Assembly (NCBI GenBank): GCA_018814045.1
Contig: JAHJAR010000288.1
Span: 62,001 to 126,000 of the forward strand
Direction: 5' to 3'
DNA length: 64,000 nt
DNA from: Planctomycetota bacterium
Lineage (GTDB): Bacteria > Planctomycetota > Phycisphaerae > UBA1845 > Fen-1342
The notes below the pieces were generated by a model, which ran no database searches, was not told where the DNA came from, and saw only the letters and a list, made by a program, of their open reading frames with translations. Positions 25,885 to 35,437 of this stretch are shown here, one piece after another. A program made the translations under genes and the position numbers. Each line of letters starts with the position of its first letter. Within the stretch, counting starts at the first letter, position 1.

Positions 25885-27054
25885 CTAGACAAAGTCCGAC
25901 AGGACCGTATCTGCCACCAGCAGGCCGGCACGCGTCAGTCGAATAGCGTTGGCATCCACCATGATTCGCCCCTCGGCGGCATGTCGGCTAACTGCCGTGG
26001 CGAACCGTTCCGCCGGATCATCCCCGAACCGCTCGGCAAACCGCCGCCGATCGATCCCTTCGATCAGGCGCAGGGCGAGCATGGCCGTCTCGCCTGCCCG
26101 CCGGTCTTCGTCCAGTTGTTCCTGTTCCACCCAGGCTGAGCGGTCGGCCTGCATGGCATCGATGTATGCGGCCGTGTCGGGGACATTCCGGTACCGGATG
26201 CCGTCGACGAACCCGGCCGCCGATGGACCCAGGCCGAGGTATGGTTCGTTGTGCCAGCAGGCCAGATGGTGACGACAGCGGCAGCCGGGGCGGGCGAAGT
26301 TGCTGATCTCGTACTGCTCGAGGCCGGCTGCGCCGAGCGTATCGATAGCCGCCTCATACATGTCTGCCTCCAGGTCCGGATCGGTGCGCTCGACCCGCCC
26401 GGCCTGTAGCTGCTCATGCAGGCCTGTCCCCGGCTCGTATGTCAGGCCGTAGCAGGAGATGTGCTCGGGGCGCAGAGCCAGCGCCGCGGCCAATGTGGTC
26501 TGCCACGAGGCCAGCGTCTGACCGGGGATCGCGAAGATCAGGTCGAGGCTGATCTGGGGAATGCCCTGTGCACGGCAGGCGGCGACGGTCTCGTTCACCT
26601 GCGACGGCGTGTGAATGCGCTCGAGCACGCGCAGTTCGGCCGGTTCGAACGACTGGGCTCCGAGCGAAACGCGGTTGACGCCGGCGGCGGCCAGCGCGTG
26701 GGCCATCGCCGGTGCGACCGTGGCCGGATTGGCTTCAATGCTGAACTCGAGCTGCGCTCCGGGACGCGCCCAGGCCCGCAACTCCTCCAGCAAATGCCCG
26801 AGGTCGGCAGCCGGAAGCACGGTCGGCGTTCCTCCGCCAACAAAGATCGCCTCGAAGGCGAGGTCGTAGCGTACCCGGTAGCGCGCCAGTTCGCTCCGCA
26901 GTGCCCAGAGCAGTGGCTGGACGAGTCCGGGCGCCAGCACCTCAGCGTGGAAATCGCAGTAGCTGCAGCGGCGGCGGCAGAACGGCAGGTGCACGTAGAG
27001 CGAACGAATCGGCACAGGCGTTGTCAGGTCCAAAAGTTTGGTATAGGATGACAC
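25885..27054 (-). CDS. hemW: HemW-like radical SAM protein
   Basis: 389 residues from GTG 27054, which has AAAGGA 5 nt upstream and places the family start SLYVHLPFC near the N-terminus; longer open sequence upstream overlaps the divergent FHA gene. The 4Fe-4S cluster cysteines are C26, C30 and C33 (FCRRRCSYCDF). GGGTPTVL, SIEANPATV, GVNRVSLGAQSF and the C-terminal HemN domain (about 310-380) follow. It resembles oxygen-independent coproporphyrinogen oxidase, but HemW relatives bind and deliver haem rather than oxidise coproporphyrinogen. The promoter region is shared with the divergent FHA gene (105 bp). Confidence 0.9.
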   Translation of the reverse strand: MSSYTKLLDLTTPVPIRSLYVHLPFCRRRCSYCDFHAEVLAPGLVQPLLWALRSELARYRVRYDLAFEAIFVGGGTPTVLPAADLGHLLEELRAWARPGAQLEFSIEANPATVAPAMAHALAAAGVNRVSLGAQSFEPAELRVLERIHTPSQVNETVAACRAQGIPQISLDLIFAIPGQTLASWQTTLAAALALRPEHISCYGLTYEPGTGLHEQLQAGRVERTDPDLEADMYEAAIDTLGAAGLEQYEISNFARPGCRCRHHLACWHNEPYLGLGPSAAGFVDGIRYRNVPDTAAYIDAMQADRSAWVEQEQLDEDRRAGETAMLALRLIEGIDRRRFAERFGDDPAERFATAVSRHAAEGRIMVDANAIRLTRAGLLVADTVLSDFV

Positions 27055-27159
27055 GTACGTCCTTTCGGGGCCTATGATAGCGGCCTGCCAGGGCTGGTGG
27101 GCCTCGCCCACAGGCGATGTCGGAGCGGTAGCAGCGCGGCGATGTGAGGGAATGCGGGA

Positions 27160-27612
27160 ATGAAAGTCGTCCTGGTGAGGTTCAAAGGCGCCGAGCGTCG
27201 TGACATACGGCTCACCCAAGAGAAGTGCATCATCGGGCGTCGGCCGGACGCCAACCTGCGGATTCAGAGCGGCGACGTTTCGCGGCAACACTGCGCGGTC
27301 ACCGTCGGACCGGATGAGGCTTCCGTGAAAGACCTCGGCAGCTCGAACGGGACGTTCGTCAACGGCAAGCGCATAGCCGAGACGGCGCTGCGGCCCGGAG
27401 ACCGGCTGGCGCTCGGGCCGGTGGTCTTCGTGGTGCAGATCGACGGTAAACCAGCAACGATCAAGCCCGAAGACGTGCAGACCGAGACGGCCGCGGCAGC
27501 GCTCGACAACGACGAGTTGCTGGATCTGGACGACATCGAATTCGATCTGGACGACCCCATCTCTGCGCTCGAGTCCCTTTCTGACGAGGATGAGGACGAA
27601 ACCGAAGACTAG
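27160..27612 (+). CDS. FHA-domain protein with acidic tail
   Basis: 150 residues. Residues 1-95 form a forkhead-associated domain with the phosphothreonine-binding pattern IGRRPDANLRI, SRQHCAV and LGSSNGTFVNGKRI. The last 40 residues are strongly acidic (DNDELLDLDDIEFDLDDP). FHA domains read phospho-Thr marks made by Ser/Thr kinases, which planctomycetes have in number; no kinase is adjacent. A short FHA-only protein probably acts as an adaptor (inference). ATG 27160 is preceded by a weak GAGGG. It is divergent from hemW. Confidence 0.9.
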   Translation: MKVVLVRFKGAERRDIRLTQEKCIIGRRPDANLRIQSGDVSRQHCAVTVGPDEASVKDLGSSNGTFVNGKRIAETALRPGDRLALGPVVFVVQIDGKPATIKPEDVQTETAAAALDNDELLDLDDIEFDLDDPISALESLSDEDEDETED

Positions 27613-27752
27613 CAGACGATGCATCTCGCCTCGCCACCGGCGCTTGGGCCGCGCACTGTGGTCGATCCGCAACCCAGATCCTCAGGCAGGTTTTGAACCG
27701 CGCCGCGCACCCGGCCAAGCCACGTGACCTCCTTTGGGCGACCGGAGCCGTG

Positions 27753-28496
27753 ATGCGTTCCACCTCACCCGCAGACTCCAGCTCAGCGTATGCCAGGGCC
27801 CCCCGCGGCGCTGCGGTCCGCCTTGTACGCTGGTCGTGGCAGCATTGGCGGATGCTCGTGCTTCTGTTCGTAACGGCGGTGTTCCTGACGTTGCTCGCCG
27901 CTGGCTGTGCCGCCACCTGCCGTCCGGCCTGGTATGTTCCCACCTCGATCGATCACGCGCGTCTGAAGGCGGATGAGCAGGCCCTGATGAATACGCTCGA
28001 CGAGATTGGCGGCGCGCTTAACCGCGGCCGCACCATCGACTTGGAATTGACCGAGGAGCAACTGAACCGCTGGATTACGGCCCGGGCCAAGATGCTGCCA
28101 GAGACCGAGCTGGCCATGCTCGCTGACTGGCGCCATCCGCAGTTGAGCTTTCTCAGCGGCGGCCGGGTACGAGTCGCGGCTACCGTAAACCGCGTAGGCT
28201 TGTCGCTGGTCCTCTCGGGCATATGCCGGCTGAAGCTGGCAGGCGACGAATTGCTGGTGCAGGTCGAAGCGGTACACGTAGGGCACATCCCTGTCCCCGC
28301 GGGCTGGCTGGCGCAGTCGTTGCGCCCGGCAGCCCAAAGAGGCAAACTCGGCACTAGACGCGTCGCTGGCAGCGCGATCGCGTTCGAGAATGACTGGACC
28401 TGGCCGAACGGCAAACCGCGCTTCCGGGTCCTGAAACTGAGCGTGGGAGACACCTTGGCTCGGCTGACCTTGGCGCCGGTGCGGCGGACACATTGA
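27753..28496 (+). CDS. Membrane-anchored or lipoprotein of unknown function
   Basis: About 247 residues from ATG 27753, which has GGAG at 6 nt. A later ATG 27852 would give a lipoprotein-like start MLVLLFVTAVFLTLLAAGC, so the protein is either a lipoprotein with an unannotated start or anchored by that helix after a basic cytoplasmic segment. The extracytoplasmic part (about 150 residues) has a helix with LELTEEQLNRWITARAKML, then beta strands (GGRVRVAATVNRVGLSLVLSG). It resembles small envelope proteins with a lipid-binding-type beta sheet, but I cannot name the family. It follows the FHA gene by 140 bp on the same strand. Confidence 0.65.
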   Translation: MRSTSPADSSSAYARAPRGAAVRLVRWSWQHWRMLVLLFVTAVFLTLLAAGCAATCRPAWYVPTSIDHARLKADEQALMNTLDEIGGALNRGRTIDLELTEEQLNRWITARAKMLPETELAMLADWRHPQLSFLSGGRVRVAATVNRVGLSLVLSGICRLKLAGDELLVQVEAVHVGHIPVPAGWLAQSLRPAAQRGKLGTRRVAGSAIAFENDWTWPNGKPRFRVLKLSVGDTLARLTLAPVRRTH

Positions 28497-28617
28497 GCCC
28501 GGTCCGGATAAACGACACAAAAAACGAGGCCGCCGTGCGGGGGGAGCACCGAGGTTTGGTAGACCTGCTCGGCGGCGCCGGGGGGCGTGCGGCGTCTGCG
28601 TAGCGGTTTTCCTATCT

Positions 28618-28650
28618 CTTATCGGGACAATAGGTTACGGAACCGATAAG
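28618..28650. repeat. Inverted repeat CTTATCGG...CCGATAAG upstream of the M6 protease gene
   Basis: Two perfect 8-bp arms (28618-28625 and 28643-28650) separated by 17 bp, about 50 bp upstream of the putative -35 box at 28698. It could be a repressor or activator operator, or a weak hairpin closing the preceding transcription unit. Confidence 0.5.
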
Positions 28651-28697
28651 CTGCGTGATGCGCACGAGGCGATAATAGTTCGCCGGCCAAAATGAAC

Positions 28698-28726
28698 TTA
28701 ACTCCGCCGTAGGGTTGTGCTAATAT
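28698..28726 (+). promoter_or_regulatory. Putative promoter of the M6 metalloprotease
   Basis: TTAACT (28698-28703), a 17-bp spacer and TAATAT (28721-28726). The start would be near 28733, giving a leader of about 195 nt that contains several hairpins: GCGACG/CGTCGC at 28727-28746, an AGGGC/GCCCT stem and a GTAGCCC/GGGTTAC stem. The ribosome binding site AGGAGGT lies 9 nt before the ATG. Confidence 0.5.
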
Positions 28727-28927
28727 GCGACGAGGGAAACCGTCGCCAGGTCAGGGCAGGACAGCCCTTGATCGGTGCGGTTACAATGTAGTAGCTGGAG
28801 TAGCCCGCGACCCGGGTTACAGAGCGCGCCTAAATCTCGTTGCGTGCCGGACCCGCCTGGTGCCCAAGCGGTGCAGTGGCGGATGCGCTGCGGCGAGCAT
28901 GGTCGTACTTTAGGAGGTATCTGAGCC

Positions 28928-31900
28928 ATGGCTCCTGATTCCCGTCGAATCTTCGGATGGTTGCCGATCTTCACGTTGCTGCTGGCGTGGCCGCTGGCCC
29001 TGCTGACACCGACCAGCACGGCGGAAGAACGTAAATTCGTCGTCCTCCTAATAGACTTCCCGAAGGACGGAGCGCATCCGGGCACGTTCCCCAACCCGGA
29101 CGAGGTGTGGGACTGCTACTTCGACAAGAGCAAGAACGCCGAGGCGGGTCAGCCCGGACCACGCTTCGACTCGTTCGCCGAGTGGTGGGAAGAAGTTTCC
29201 TACGGCGACGTGACGGTCAGCGGAAACGTCTTCGGCTGGGTGCAGTTACCCTGGCGAACGCGGCCGGCCGGCGTCGCGAACGACAACAATGAAGCCGTGA
29301 TCCCGCACGTTGAGTTGCAGGGCAACTCCAGCTACTTCGCGGGCCTGGGCGAGAACTTCAACGTCACTGACACCAAGTTCAAGATCGACATGGACGGACA
29401 GGGCGAGGATCCGTTCAACGGCAATTACGGTGCAGGGCGCCACCCGCATCCGGGCATGGGCGGCATCACCTACCCCTTCGCGATGTTTCACACCACGCCG
29501 CCGATCCCGCCCGACGATTACGGCTATCCCGTCTGGGCACCGGGTGAGCGCTTCCTCGATCTTAACGCAAACGGCATCTACGAGGCCGGCGTCTGCGAGT
29601 ACTGGGTTGACAAGAACGGCGACGGAAAGGTCGGCGCGAAGGCGTCCGACTTTTACCAGTTGTTTGGCGCGAATGTCTTCTACCCCGATCAGGATGACAA
29701 TCCCGACAATGACGACGATCCGCCCACCTTCACCTCCTGGATCAACGAGAGCGCCGAGTGGTTTGACAGCAACGGCGACGGGCAGTGGGGTGTGGACCAG
29801 CTCGTGTACTTCGATATGGTCTTGAGCATGCCGCGGCAGTCGGGCGGCCAGGCCAATTACGCCGTTTACCGCGGTGACTGGGGTGGCACCGAGATCTGGA
29901 TCGATCGTGGAGTCACGCCGGGCGACCCGGGCAACTATGAGGTCGGCGATCGAGCCCAGCCCGAAGAGGGTGACCAGCCCGCAACCATGTGGGAATACAT
30001 CATCCAGGTCAACAACCCGGAAGAAGAAGGCACCGAGTACTTCGACGAGCAGTGGAACGACAACTTCGACTTCCCCGAGCCGTTCGAAGACTTCCTGCGC
30101 CGCTGGGATGCGGGCTCCCACTCCTTCGTCCGCATCGATAACCCGGGGCAATCGGACTACAACCTGCGCTTCAAGTACATTATCGACAACTACCCGGCGG
30201 ATGCCTCCGCGGGCTACGTCGATGAGCTGATCGCCCGCACTGGCAACGGCCGTTATGACTCGCCCGATTCCTGGAACAACAACGGCGCCGCCAACAGCTC
30301 GAACAAGATGCAGCGCGTGCGGTCTCTGCTGGCCGACGCGACCGAGCAGACCGAGCAGCGCCGACGCAGCAACCGCACCACGCCCAAGCCGGGGAACTAC
30401 AACGATCGGCCCTGGTTCGAGGAGTGCTGGCAGGATCGCTACGGTACAACCGCCCCACCGTGGGAAACTCAGATTCCTTACCTGCGCAAGTTCGACCCCG
30501 GCACGCCGATTCCGCAGCGGGCCTCGGACAGCGAAGCGCCCGCGATGCCGTTCGAGCCGGATCGCGGCGGCCCGCACATGGCCTTGGGGAATCCGGACTT
30601 CTACGGCTGGAAGCCGGGCACCGAGGGCAGATACACCGCCGGCGACGGTACGGTGCGGCCGAACCCGGCCGATGCGGCCGATGGCTGGTACGACGCCGAG
30701 CGCGAGTACGACGACATGCCGTCCTCGATCTATCACATGGGCGGCGACGAGGATATTGGTGAAGTCATGTCGCCCGAGAACGAGGCCACCTGGGGACACG
30801 ACATCGGCGCCAACAATCCCAGCGCCCCTCCGCTGCCCGACAGCCGCATTCCGGCCTCGGGACCGCTGGCCTACAACGTGCACGGCGATGGCGGCTGGGA
30901 TGCCGGGAATCAACTGAATATCGAGTACCTGTCCTGGCGGACAGATGGCCAGAGCAGCACCGACCGCGCCGAGGAGTTCGACTTCGACGGTGACGGTGTG
31001 ATTGACTTTGTCTATCAGTACTATCACCGCGACATTAACCTCGACGGTCTGATCGACCTGGGCGAGACACCCGGGAATCCAGGCGAGTTCGGCCTGCCGC
31101 CGGGCGGCGCGGGGCGACCGTCGCAATCCAACTACTGCGTGGACACGAACCCTGGGACGCGCATCACGGGCGCCAATACTGAGTATCCGTTCAGTCGCTG
31201 GCGTGCGATCGAGGATGCGGTCGAAGCCCTGGACGACAGCGTGGACTGGGACGACTTCCTGGGCGGGCCGCCGCCGTTTGGCAACCTGATTTCCGGGACG
31301 ATGATCATCTCGACGCGTACGCCAGGCGACACCTTCGAGCCGCCGGCGTCCTCTCTGGGCTACCCGATCCGTACGCGCGATGTGGTCGATCCATCCGTTG
31401 CGGGACTGGACCACTTTGTGCCGATCGGTTTCTGGGATGGCATGGGCATCAGCCTGAACGATGGCAGCGCGCAGGAGTCCGTTGATCCCTTCTCGGACAA
31501 CGTGAATTACGCCATGCGCTGGTCGCAGCACGAGTACGGCCACATTTGGGAAGGCTGGCCCGACCTGTACGACTATGACGTCATCGAAGATGACGAGGAC
31601 AACATTATCAACAACCCGGTCGGCGACTGGGACATCATGGCCTGGGGTGGCTCGGTGCATCCGACGCCGATCCTCAAGGCCGATTCGGGCTGGCTGACGT
31701 CGACGGACATCACCGCCGCGCTCATGCCGGCTGGTGAAACCACGATCAACTTCCCGGCCTGGGAGTTCAATCGCGACCGCACGGTATACGTCTACGAGAA
31801 CCCGTCGGCTCCGGGCGAGGAGTTCTGGTTCTGGCGGAACTCGCCGGGCGTGCGCAATACGGCCGGCAACGTCACGCGGCAGGCATTCGACATTCGCCAG

Positions 31901-34141
31901 CCGGGCTACGGCCTGCTGATCATGCATGTGGACCGCACCGGTAACCCCGAAGGTCTGCCGCAGCAACAGCGCATCGGTACGCACTTCATCTACCAGATGA
32001 TCCAGGCCGACGGCTTGCAGCAACTCGAGAACTTCGAGAACTCCGGTGACGCCGGTGACCCCTGGCCCGGCAGCACGCTGGCCCAGACCTGGAACCGCGA
32101 TACCGACCCCAACAACCGCTGGTACAACGGGCAGGGCAGCGGCCTCGCGATCACGGCCATCAAGCAGAACATGAACTCGACCGATGTGACGTTCCGCTGG
32201 TCGCCGCAGGAATTGCCGACCTTCTCGTGGGTCCAACCACCGGGCGGTGTCTCGGTGAATGGCGTCTACCAACTGCGCTACCACGCGTATGACCAGTATG
32301 GCGGAACCACGATCGAGTTCTACGCCCACCGCGTAGTGCCCGGCCAGGAGCCCATCTACCAGCCCGACTACGACCTGGGTGACAAGACCAAATCGCCCGG
32401 TGCGGTGGACGGCGTCTACGCGGCCGACATCAGCCGGTTGGATGACGGGACCTATATGTTCTACGCCAAGCTCGTCCCCGGTGAGGGTGCCGACACGAAC
32501 GTGGAGAACAGTTGGTCTATTCCGCGGGCGAGGCTGGACAACGCCGGCGATGGCTCGCTCGAGGTCTTGGGCGTGGATCCGGCCATCTCGCGTCTCGAGG
32601 CCTGGACAGTGACCTGCGTCAATCCTACCCCGCCGAATGCCGAGACGTGGAGCGTTGTGGGCTACTACTCCGGCACGCAGGCCGGACAGCCCGTCACGGG
32701 CGTGGCCTACAACACGGACAGCGTGATCGCCCCTGGGAACGTCTCACGCCAGGCCTTGACCTTCAAGATCAGCGCCGGGACGGTCCCGTTCCAGGCGGGT
32801 GATCAGTTCACCTTCCTGACCACTGGCCTCACGCCGCACAGCATGGCGATATTGGTCCACGAAGGCGAAGTTGTCGAGCCCGCGGCACCGACCGCGGTGG
32901 CAACGCTCGAAAGCGGTCAGTCTGGCGGGCTGGCGCCGCTGGTGGCGGTGTTCAAGCACGCCGGGTCGAGCGATCCTCACGGCGCGGCCCTGAAGTACAC
33001 CTGGGACTTCGGCGACAACTCCCCCTTGTATACGACCAGCAACCCCGACGAAGCGGTGCTGCACGAGTTCACCATCCCGTCCACGCGGCCCTACACGGTC
33101 ACGCTGACGGTGGAAAACTCGTTCGGCTTGTCAGACATCGACACTGTGCAGATCGTGGTGAACGAAGCCTCGGCTCCGACGGTGCGGGCCACGGCCGAGC
33201 CGATCGAAGGCATGCGGCCGCTGCGTGTGCAGTTCCGCGGCGACCTGACCACCGACCCGCAGGGTGCCGAGATGGACTTCGTGTGGGACTTCGGCGACGA
33301 CTCGGCCCCGGTAACGACGCGAAACGCCGAGCACATCTATGCCGAAGCCGGCATCTACCGCACGACGCTGACGGTCACGAACCGGCCGTACAACAAGGCC
33401 GCCGTGGTGACGATTGAGATTCGCGTTACCGGGCCGGCTGCCGATCAACCGCCGGTGGCGGCGATTACGATCGACCGGCGTTTCGGGCCACCGCCGCTGC
33501 TTGTGATGTTCGACGCCAGTGACTCGTTCGATCCGGAGCAGTTGCCGCTCGAGTACGCCTGGGACTTTGGTGACCGGACGCCGATCGTCCGCGGTGCCTC
33601 GATCGTCGAGCACGAGTTCGCGGCTGTGGGTGTCTACAACGTTAAGCTGACCGTCACCGACAAGAGCAGCCAGACAGATTCGGCTGCGATCGTGGTCGTC
33701 GTCACGGGTGATCCGAATTCTGCGAATCAGAGCCCGGTGGCCCGCATCCTGGCCAGCGGTAAACAGGGTGCGGCACCGTTCACCGTGACGTTCGACGCGA
33801 GCAGTTCGACCGATCCGGAGGGCGGGTTGCTCTCGTACGCGTGGGACTTCGGCGATGGCTCGGACCAGGAGCTCGGTCCGGTCGTGGCGCATACGTACAC
33901 CACGCCGCGCGAATACTCGGTCGTCCTGGTGGTCTCTGATGCTAAGGGCGCCACCGGCGCGGCGACCACCAAGATCAGCGTGACCAGCGCGGCCGGTGAC
34001 GATTCTGGTCAGGACGTACCGGACACGACCAACCAGTCGCCCCAGACCTTCGGCTGCGGTTTCTTAGGGTTCTTCACGCTGTCGCTGACACTGGTTGGCC
34101 TCTGTGGCCTGCGACGCTATGGGCGGCGCCTGTATCGCTAA
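28928..34141 (+). CDS. Very large secreted M6-family metalloprotease with four PKD domains
   Basis: 1737 residues. Signal peptide (WLPIFTLLLAWPLALLTPTSTA). The catalytic region carries the M6 (immune-inhibitor A type) zinc motif H868-E-Y-G-H872 in HEYGHIWEGWPDLYDYD, followed by WDIMAWG. Several calcium-loop-like D-x-N-x-D-G segments are inserted around it (DLNANGIYEAG, DKNGDGKVG, DSNGDGQWG, DFDGDGVID, DINLDGLIDLG). Four PKD domains follow from about residues 1321, 1417, 1508 and 1602, each with the WDFGD signature. The C-terminus (about 1707-1737) is a hydrophobic helix with a basic tail, GFLGFFTLSLTLVGLCGLRR, acting as membrane anchor or sorting signal. It probably digests extracellular protein at the cell surface. 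It is monocistronic, with its own promoter and a strong terminator. Confidence 0.9.
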   Translation: MAPDSRRIFGWLPIFTLLLAWPLALLTPTSTAEERKFVVLLIDFPKDGAHPGTFPNPDEVWDCYFDKSKNAEAGQPGPRFDSFAEWWEEVSYGDVTVSGNVFGWVQLPWRTRPAGVANDNNEAVIPHVELQGNSSYFAGLGENFNVTDTKFKIDMDGQGEDPFNGNYGAGRHPHPGMGGITYPFAMFHTTPPIPPDDYGYPVWAPGERFLDLNANGIYEAGVCEYWVDKNGDGKVGAKASDFYQLFGANVFYPDQDDNPDNDDDPPTFTSWINESAEWFDSNGDGQWGVDQLVYFDMVLSMPRQSGGQANYAVYRGDWGGTEIWIDRGVTPGDPGNYEVGDRAQPEEGDQPATMWEYIIQVNNPEEEGTEYFDEQWNDNFDFPEPFEDFLRRWDAGSHSFVRIDNPGQSDYNLRFKYIIDNYPADASAGYVDELIARTGNGRYDSPDSWNNNGAANSSNKMQRVRSLLADATEQTEQRRRSNRTTPKPGNYNDRPWFEECWQDRYGTTAPPWETQIPYLRKFDPGTPIPQRASDSEAPAMPFEPDRGGPHMALGNPDFYGWKPGTEGRYTAGDGTVRPNPADAADGWYDAEREYDDMPSSIYHMGGDEDIGEVMSPENEATWGHDIGANNPSAPPLPDSRIPASGPLAYNVHGDGGWDAGNQLNIEYLSWRTDGQSSTDRAEEFDFDGDGVIDFVYQYYHRDINLDGLIDLGETPGNPGEFGLPPGGAGRPSQSNYCVDTNPGTRITGANTEYPFSRWRAIEDAVEALDDSVDWDDFLGGPPPFGNLISGTMIISTRTPGDTFEPPASSLGYPIRTRDVVDPSVAGLDHFVPIGFWDGMGISLNDGSAQESVDPFSDNVNYAMRWSQHEYGHIWEGWPDLYDYDVIEDDEDNIINNPVGDWDIMAWGGSVHPTPILKADSGWLTSTDITAALMPAGETTINFPAWEFNRDRTVYVYENPSAPGEEFWFWRNSPGVRNTAGNVTRQAFDIRQPGYGLLIMHVDRTGNPEGLPQQQRIGTHFIYQMIQADGLQQLENFENSGDAGDPWPGSTLAQTWNRDTDPNNRWYNGQGSGLAITAIKQNMNSTDVTFRWSPQELPTFSWVQPPGGVSVNGVYQLRYHAYDQYGGTTIEFYAHRVVPGQEPIYQPDYDLGDKTKSPGAVDGVYAADISRLDDGTYMFYAKLVPGEGADTNVENSWSIPRARLDNAGDGSLEVLGVDPAISRLEAWTVTCVNPTPPNAETWSVVGYYSGTQAGQPVTGVAYNTDSVIAPGNVSRQALTFKISAGTVPFQAGDQFTFLTTGLTPHSMAILVHEGEVVEPAAPTAVATLESGQSGGLAPLVAVFKHAGSSDPHGAALKYTWDFGDNSPLYTTSNPDEAVLHEFTIPSTRPYTVTLTVENSFGLSDIDTVQIVVNEASAPTVRATAEPIEGMRPLRVQFRGDLTTDPQGAEMDFVWDFGDDSAPVTTRNAEHIYAEAGIYRTTLTVTNRPYNKAAVVTIEIRVTGPAADQPPVAAITIDRRFGPPPLLVMFDASDSFDPEQLPLEYAWDFGDRTPIVRGASIVEHEFAAVGVYNVKLTVTDKSSQTDSAAIVVVVTGDPNSANQSPVARILASGKQGAAPFTVTFDASSSTDPEGGLLSYAWDFGDGSDQELGPVVAHTYTTPREYSVVLVVSDAKGATGAATTKISVTSAAGDDSGQDVPDTTNQSPQTFGCGFLGFFTLSLTLVGLCGLRRYGRRLYR

Positions 34142-34166
34142 TACGCCGAGCCCAATATGATCTCTC

Positions 34167-34210
34167 ACCGGGTGCCACCGCTGACCGGCGATGGCGCCCG
34201 GTTTCGTTTT
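34167..34210 (+). terminator. Rho-independent terminator of the M6 protease gene
   Basis: The arms ACCGGGTGCCA (34167-34177) and TGGCGCCCGGT (34192-34202) pair over 11 bp with one G-U pair and are followed by TTCGTTTT. Confidence 0.85.
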
Positions 34211-34343
34211 CGGAAGCAGGATTTGCCCCGCCGGCCCGGTCGGTTAAACTGCGCGAGCGGGGGTTAGTGTTGTACAGGGGATGCGTACAGGTGCGGCGGC
34301 CGCGGCAGGGACGGGGCGCCACCCAGCGCTACAGGAAGCAGTC

Positions 34344-35282
34344 GTGGGAAAGCCGGAACGTGCACTGGGGGAACGAATCAGAGAGTTGCGTCGTCGCCAA
34401 TTCGGCCCGCGGGGCAAATCTGAATTCGCGCGTCGGCTCGGAGTTCCGGTAGCGGAATACGAGCGGTACGAGCGCGGCGTCCTGCCTGCCGCCGAGACGA
34501 TGGTGCGGATGTGTGAGGTCACGGGGGAAGACCTGCAATGGCTGCTGACTGGCGTGGCCGCCCGCAGCACGGTGGTCATCTCGGGAACTCGCCACCGGCA
34601 TCAGGCACTACTGACCAAGCTAGCCACCATGCTCGACGAGGAACCCACCTTGGCCTCCCCCCTGGAGGCTTTCGTGGACCTGTTGACCGAGGGACGCCGT
34701 GTCCAGCAGGATACCACGCCGGCCCTGCCGTGCACCGTGGCAGGCGAGTTGATCGCAATCTACGCGGTGGACGAGGTGCCGGATGCGCTGCCCGCTCCCG
34801 ACTCGGGTCCCGACGGCGGCCCGGGGCGACTGCCAGTACTGGTCGACGACGGCGCCGTGACCGCGCGCGAGACGATGGTCCTGTCGGTGCCGGCCACTCG
34901 TGACGGCGGACAGGCGACGCGAACGCTGGACATTGTCACCATTCGCTGCTCCGATGGACAAACTCGCCGGTTCGCGCACGGTCCTGAGCTGGCCAGAGCG
35001 TTACCCACGGCGTTTGGCGTACGCTTGGCCGACGACACGATGCAGCCCATGTTCGAGGCGGGGGACATCGTGGTGGTGGCAGCCGGCGGTGGACCACACG
35101 TCGGCCGGCCGGCCCTGCTCAAGCTGGCTGGCGAGGAGGCCGCACGCTGCCGCATCTGGCTGGGTGAAAGCGAGGCCGAGGTGCGTCTGGGGTGCCTGGC
35201 GACCTGGGAAGACGAGCGCGCGGATCGCAGCCAGCTTCGCTGGGCGCTGGAAGTCCTCTGCCGCCTGAGCCCCGCCGCGTGA
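34344..35282 (+). CDS. XRE-family regulator with a LexA/CI-like (S24) C-terminal domain
   Basis: About 312 residues from GTG 34344, which has AGGAAG 5 nt upstream; ATG 34281 would add 21 residues. N-terminal HTH: LGERIRELRRRQFGPRGKSEFARRLG, then EYERYERGVLPAAETMVRMCEVTG. The middle is a Pro/Asp-rich region. The C-terminal part (about 225-300) resembles the S24 peptidase/LexA fold: FGVRLADDTMQPMFEAGDIVVV matches the xSMxPxxxxGDxV motif, but the nucleophile Ser is replaced by Thr. It is therefore probably a ligand- or dimerisation-type repressor without self-cleavage (inference). It is flanked by the M6 protease terminator and aroA. Confidence 0.82.
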   Translation: MGKPERALGERIRELRRRQFGPRGKSEFARRLGVPVAEYERYERGVLPAAETMVRMCEVTGEDLQWLLTGVAARSTVVISGTRHRHQALLTKLATMLDEEPTLASPLEAFVDLLTEGRRVQQDTTPALPCTVAGELIAIYAVDEVPDALPAPDSGPDGGPGRLPVLVDDGAVTARETMVLSVPATRDGGQATRTLDIVTIRCSDGQTRRFAHGPELARALPTAFGVRLADDTMQPMFEAGDIVVVAAGGGPHVGRPALLKLAGEEAARCRIWLGESEAEVRLGCLATWEDERADRSQLRWALEVLCRLSPAA

Positions 35283-35437
35283 AACCGCCGTGTCTCTGGA
35301 ATCTTGCGCGACTGCTGCCGATAGCGTATTCAGAGGGTGAACCGCCCAGCGTTCGGGCGCGGACGAAGTGAGCCGAACCGCCGCGGATCAAGCCTCGGGT
35401 ATGTCGCACGAGTGGTCCGCAAACGGAGGTCTCTCAA

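Noticed and set aside
29246-32329. Open frame of more than 1000 codons antisense to the M6 protease
   Set aside because: It mirrors codon bias of the sense gene (G/C third positions), has no domain or signal and no ribosome binding site; the sense frame has clear protease and PKD motifs.
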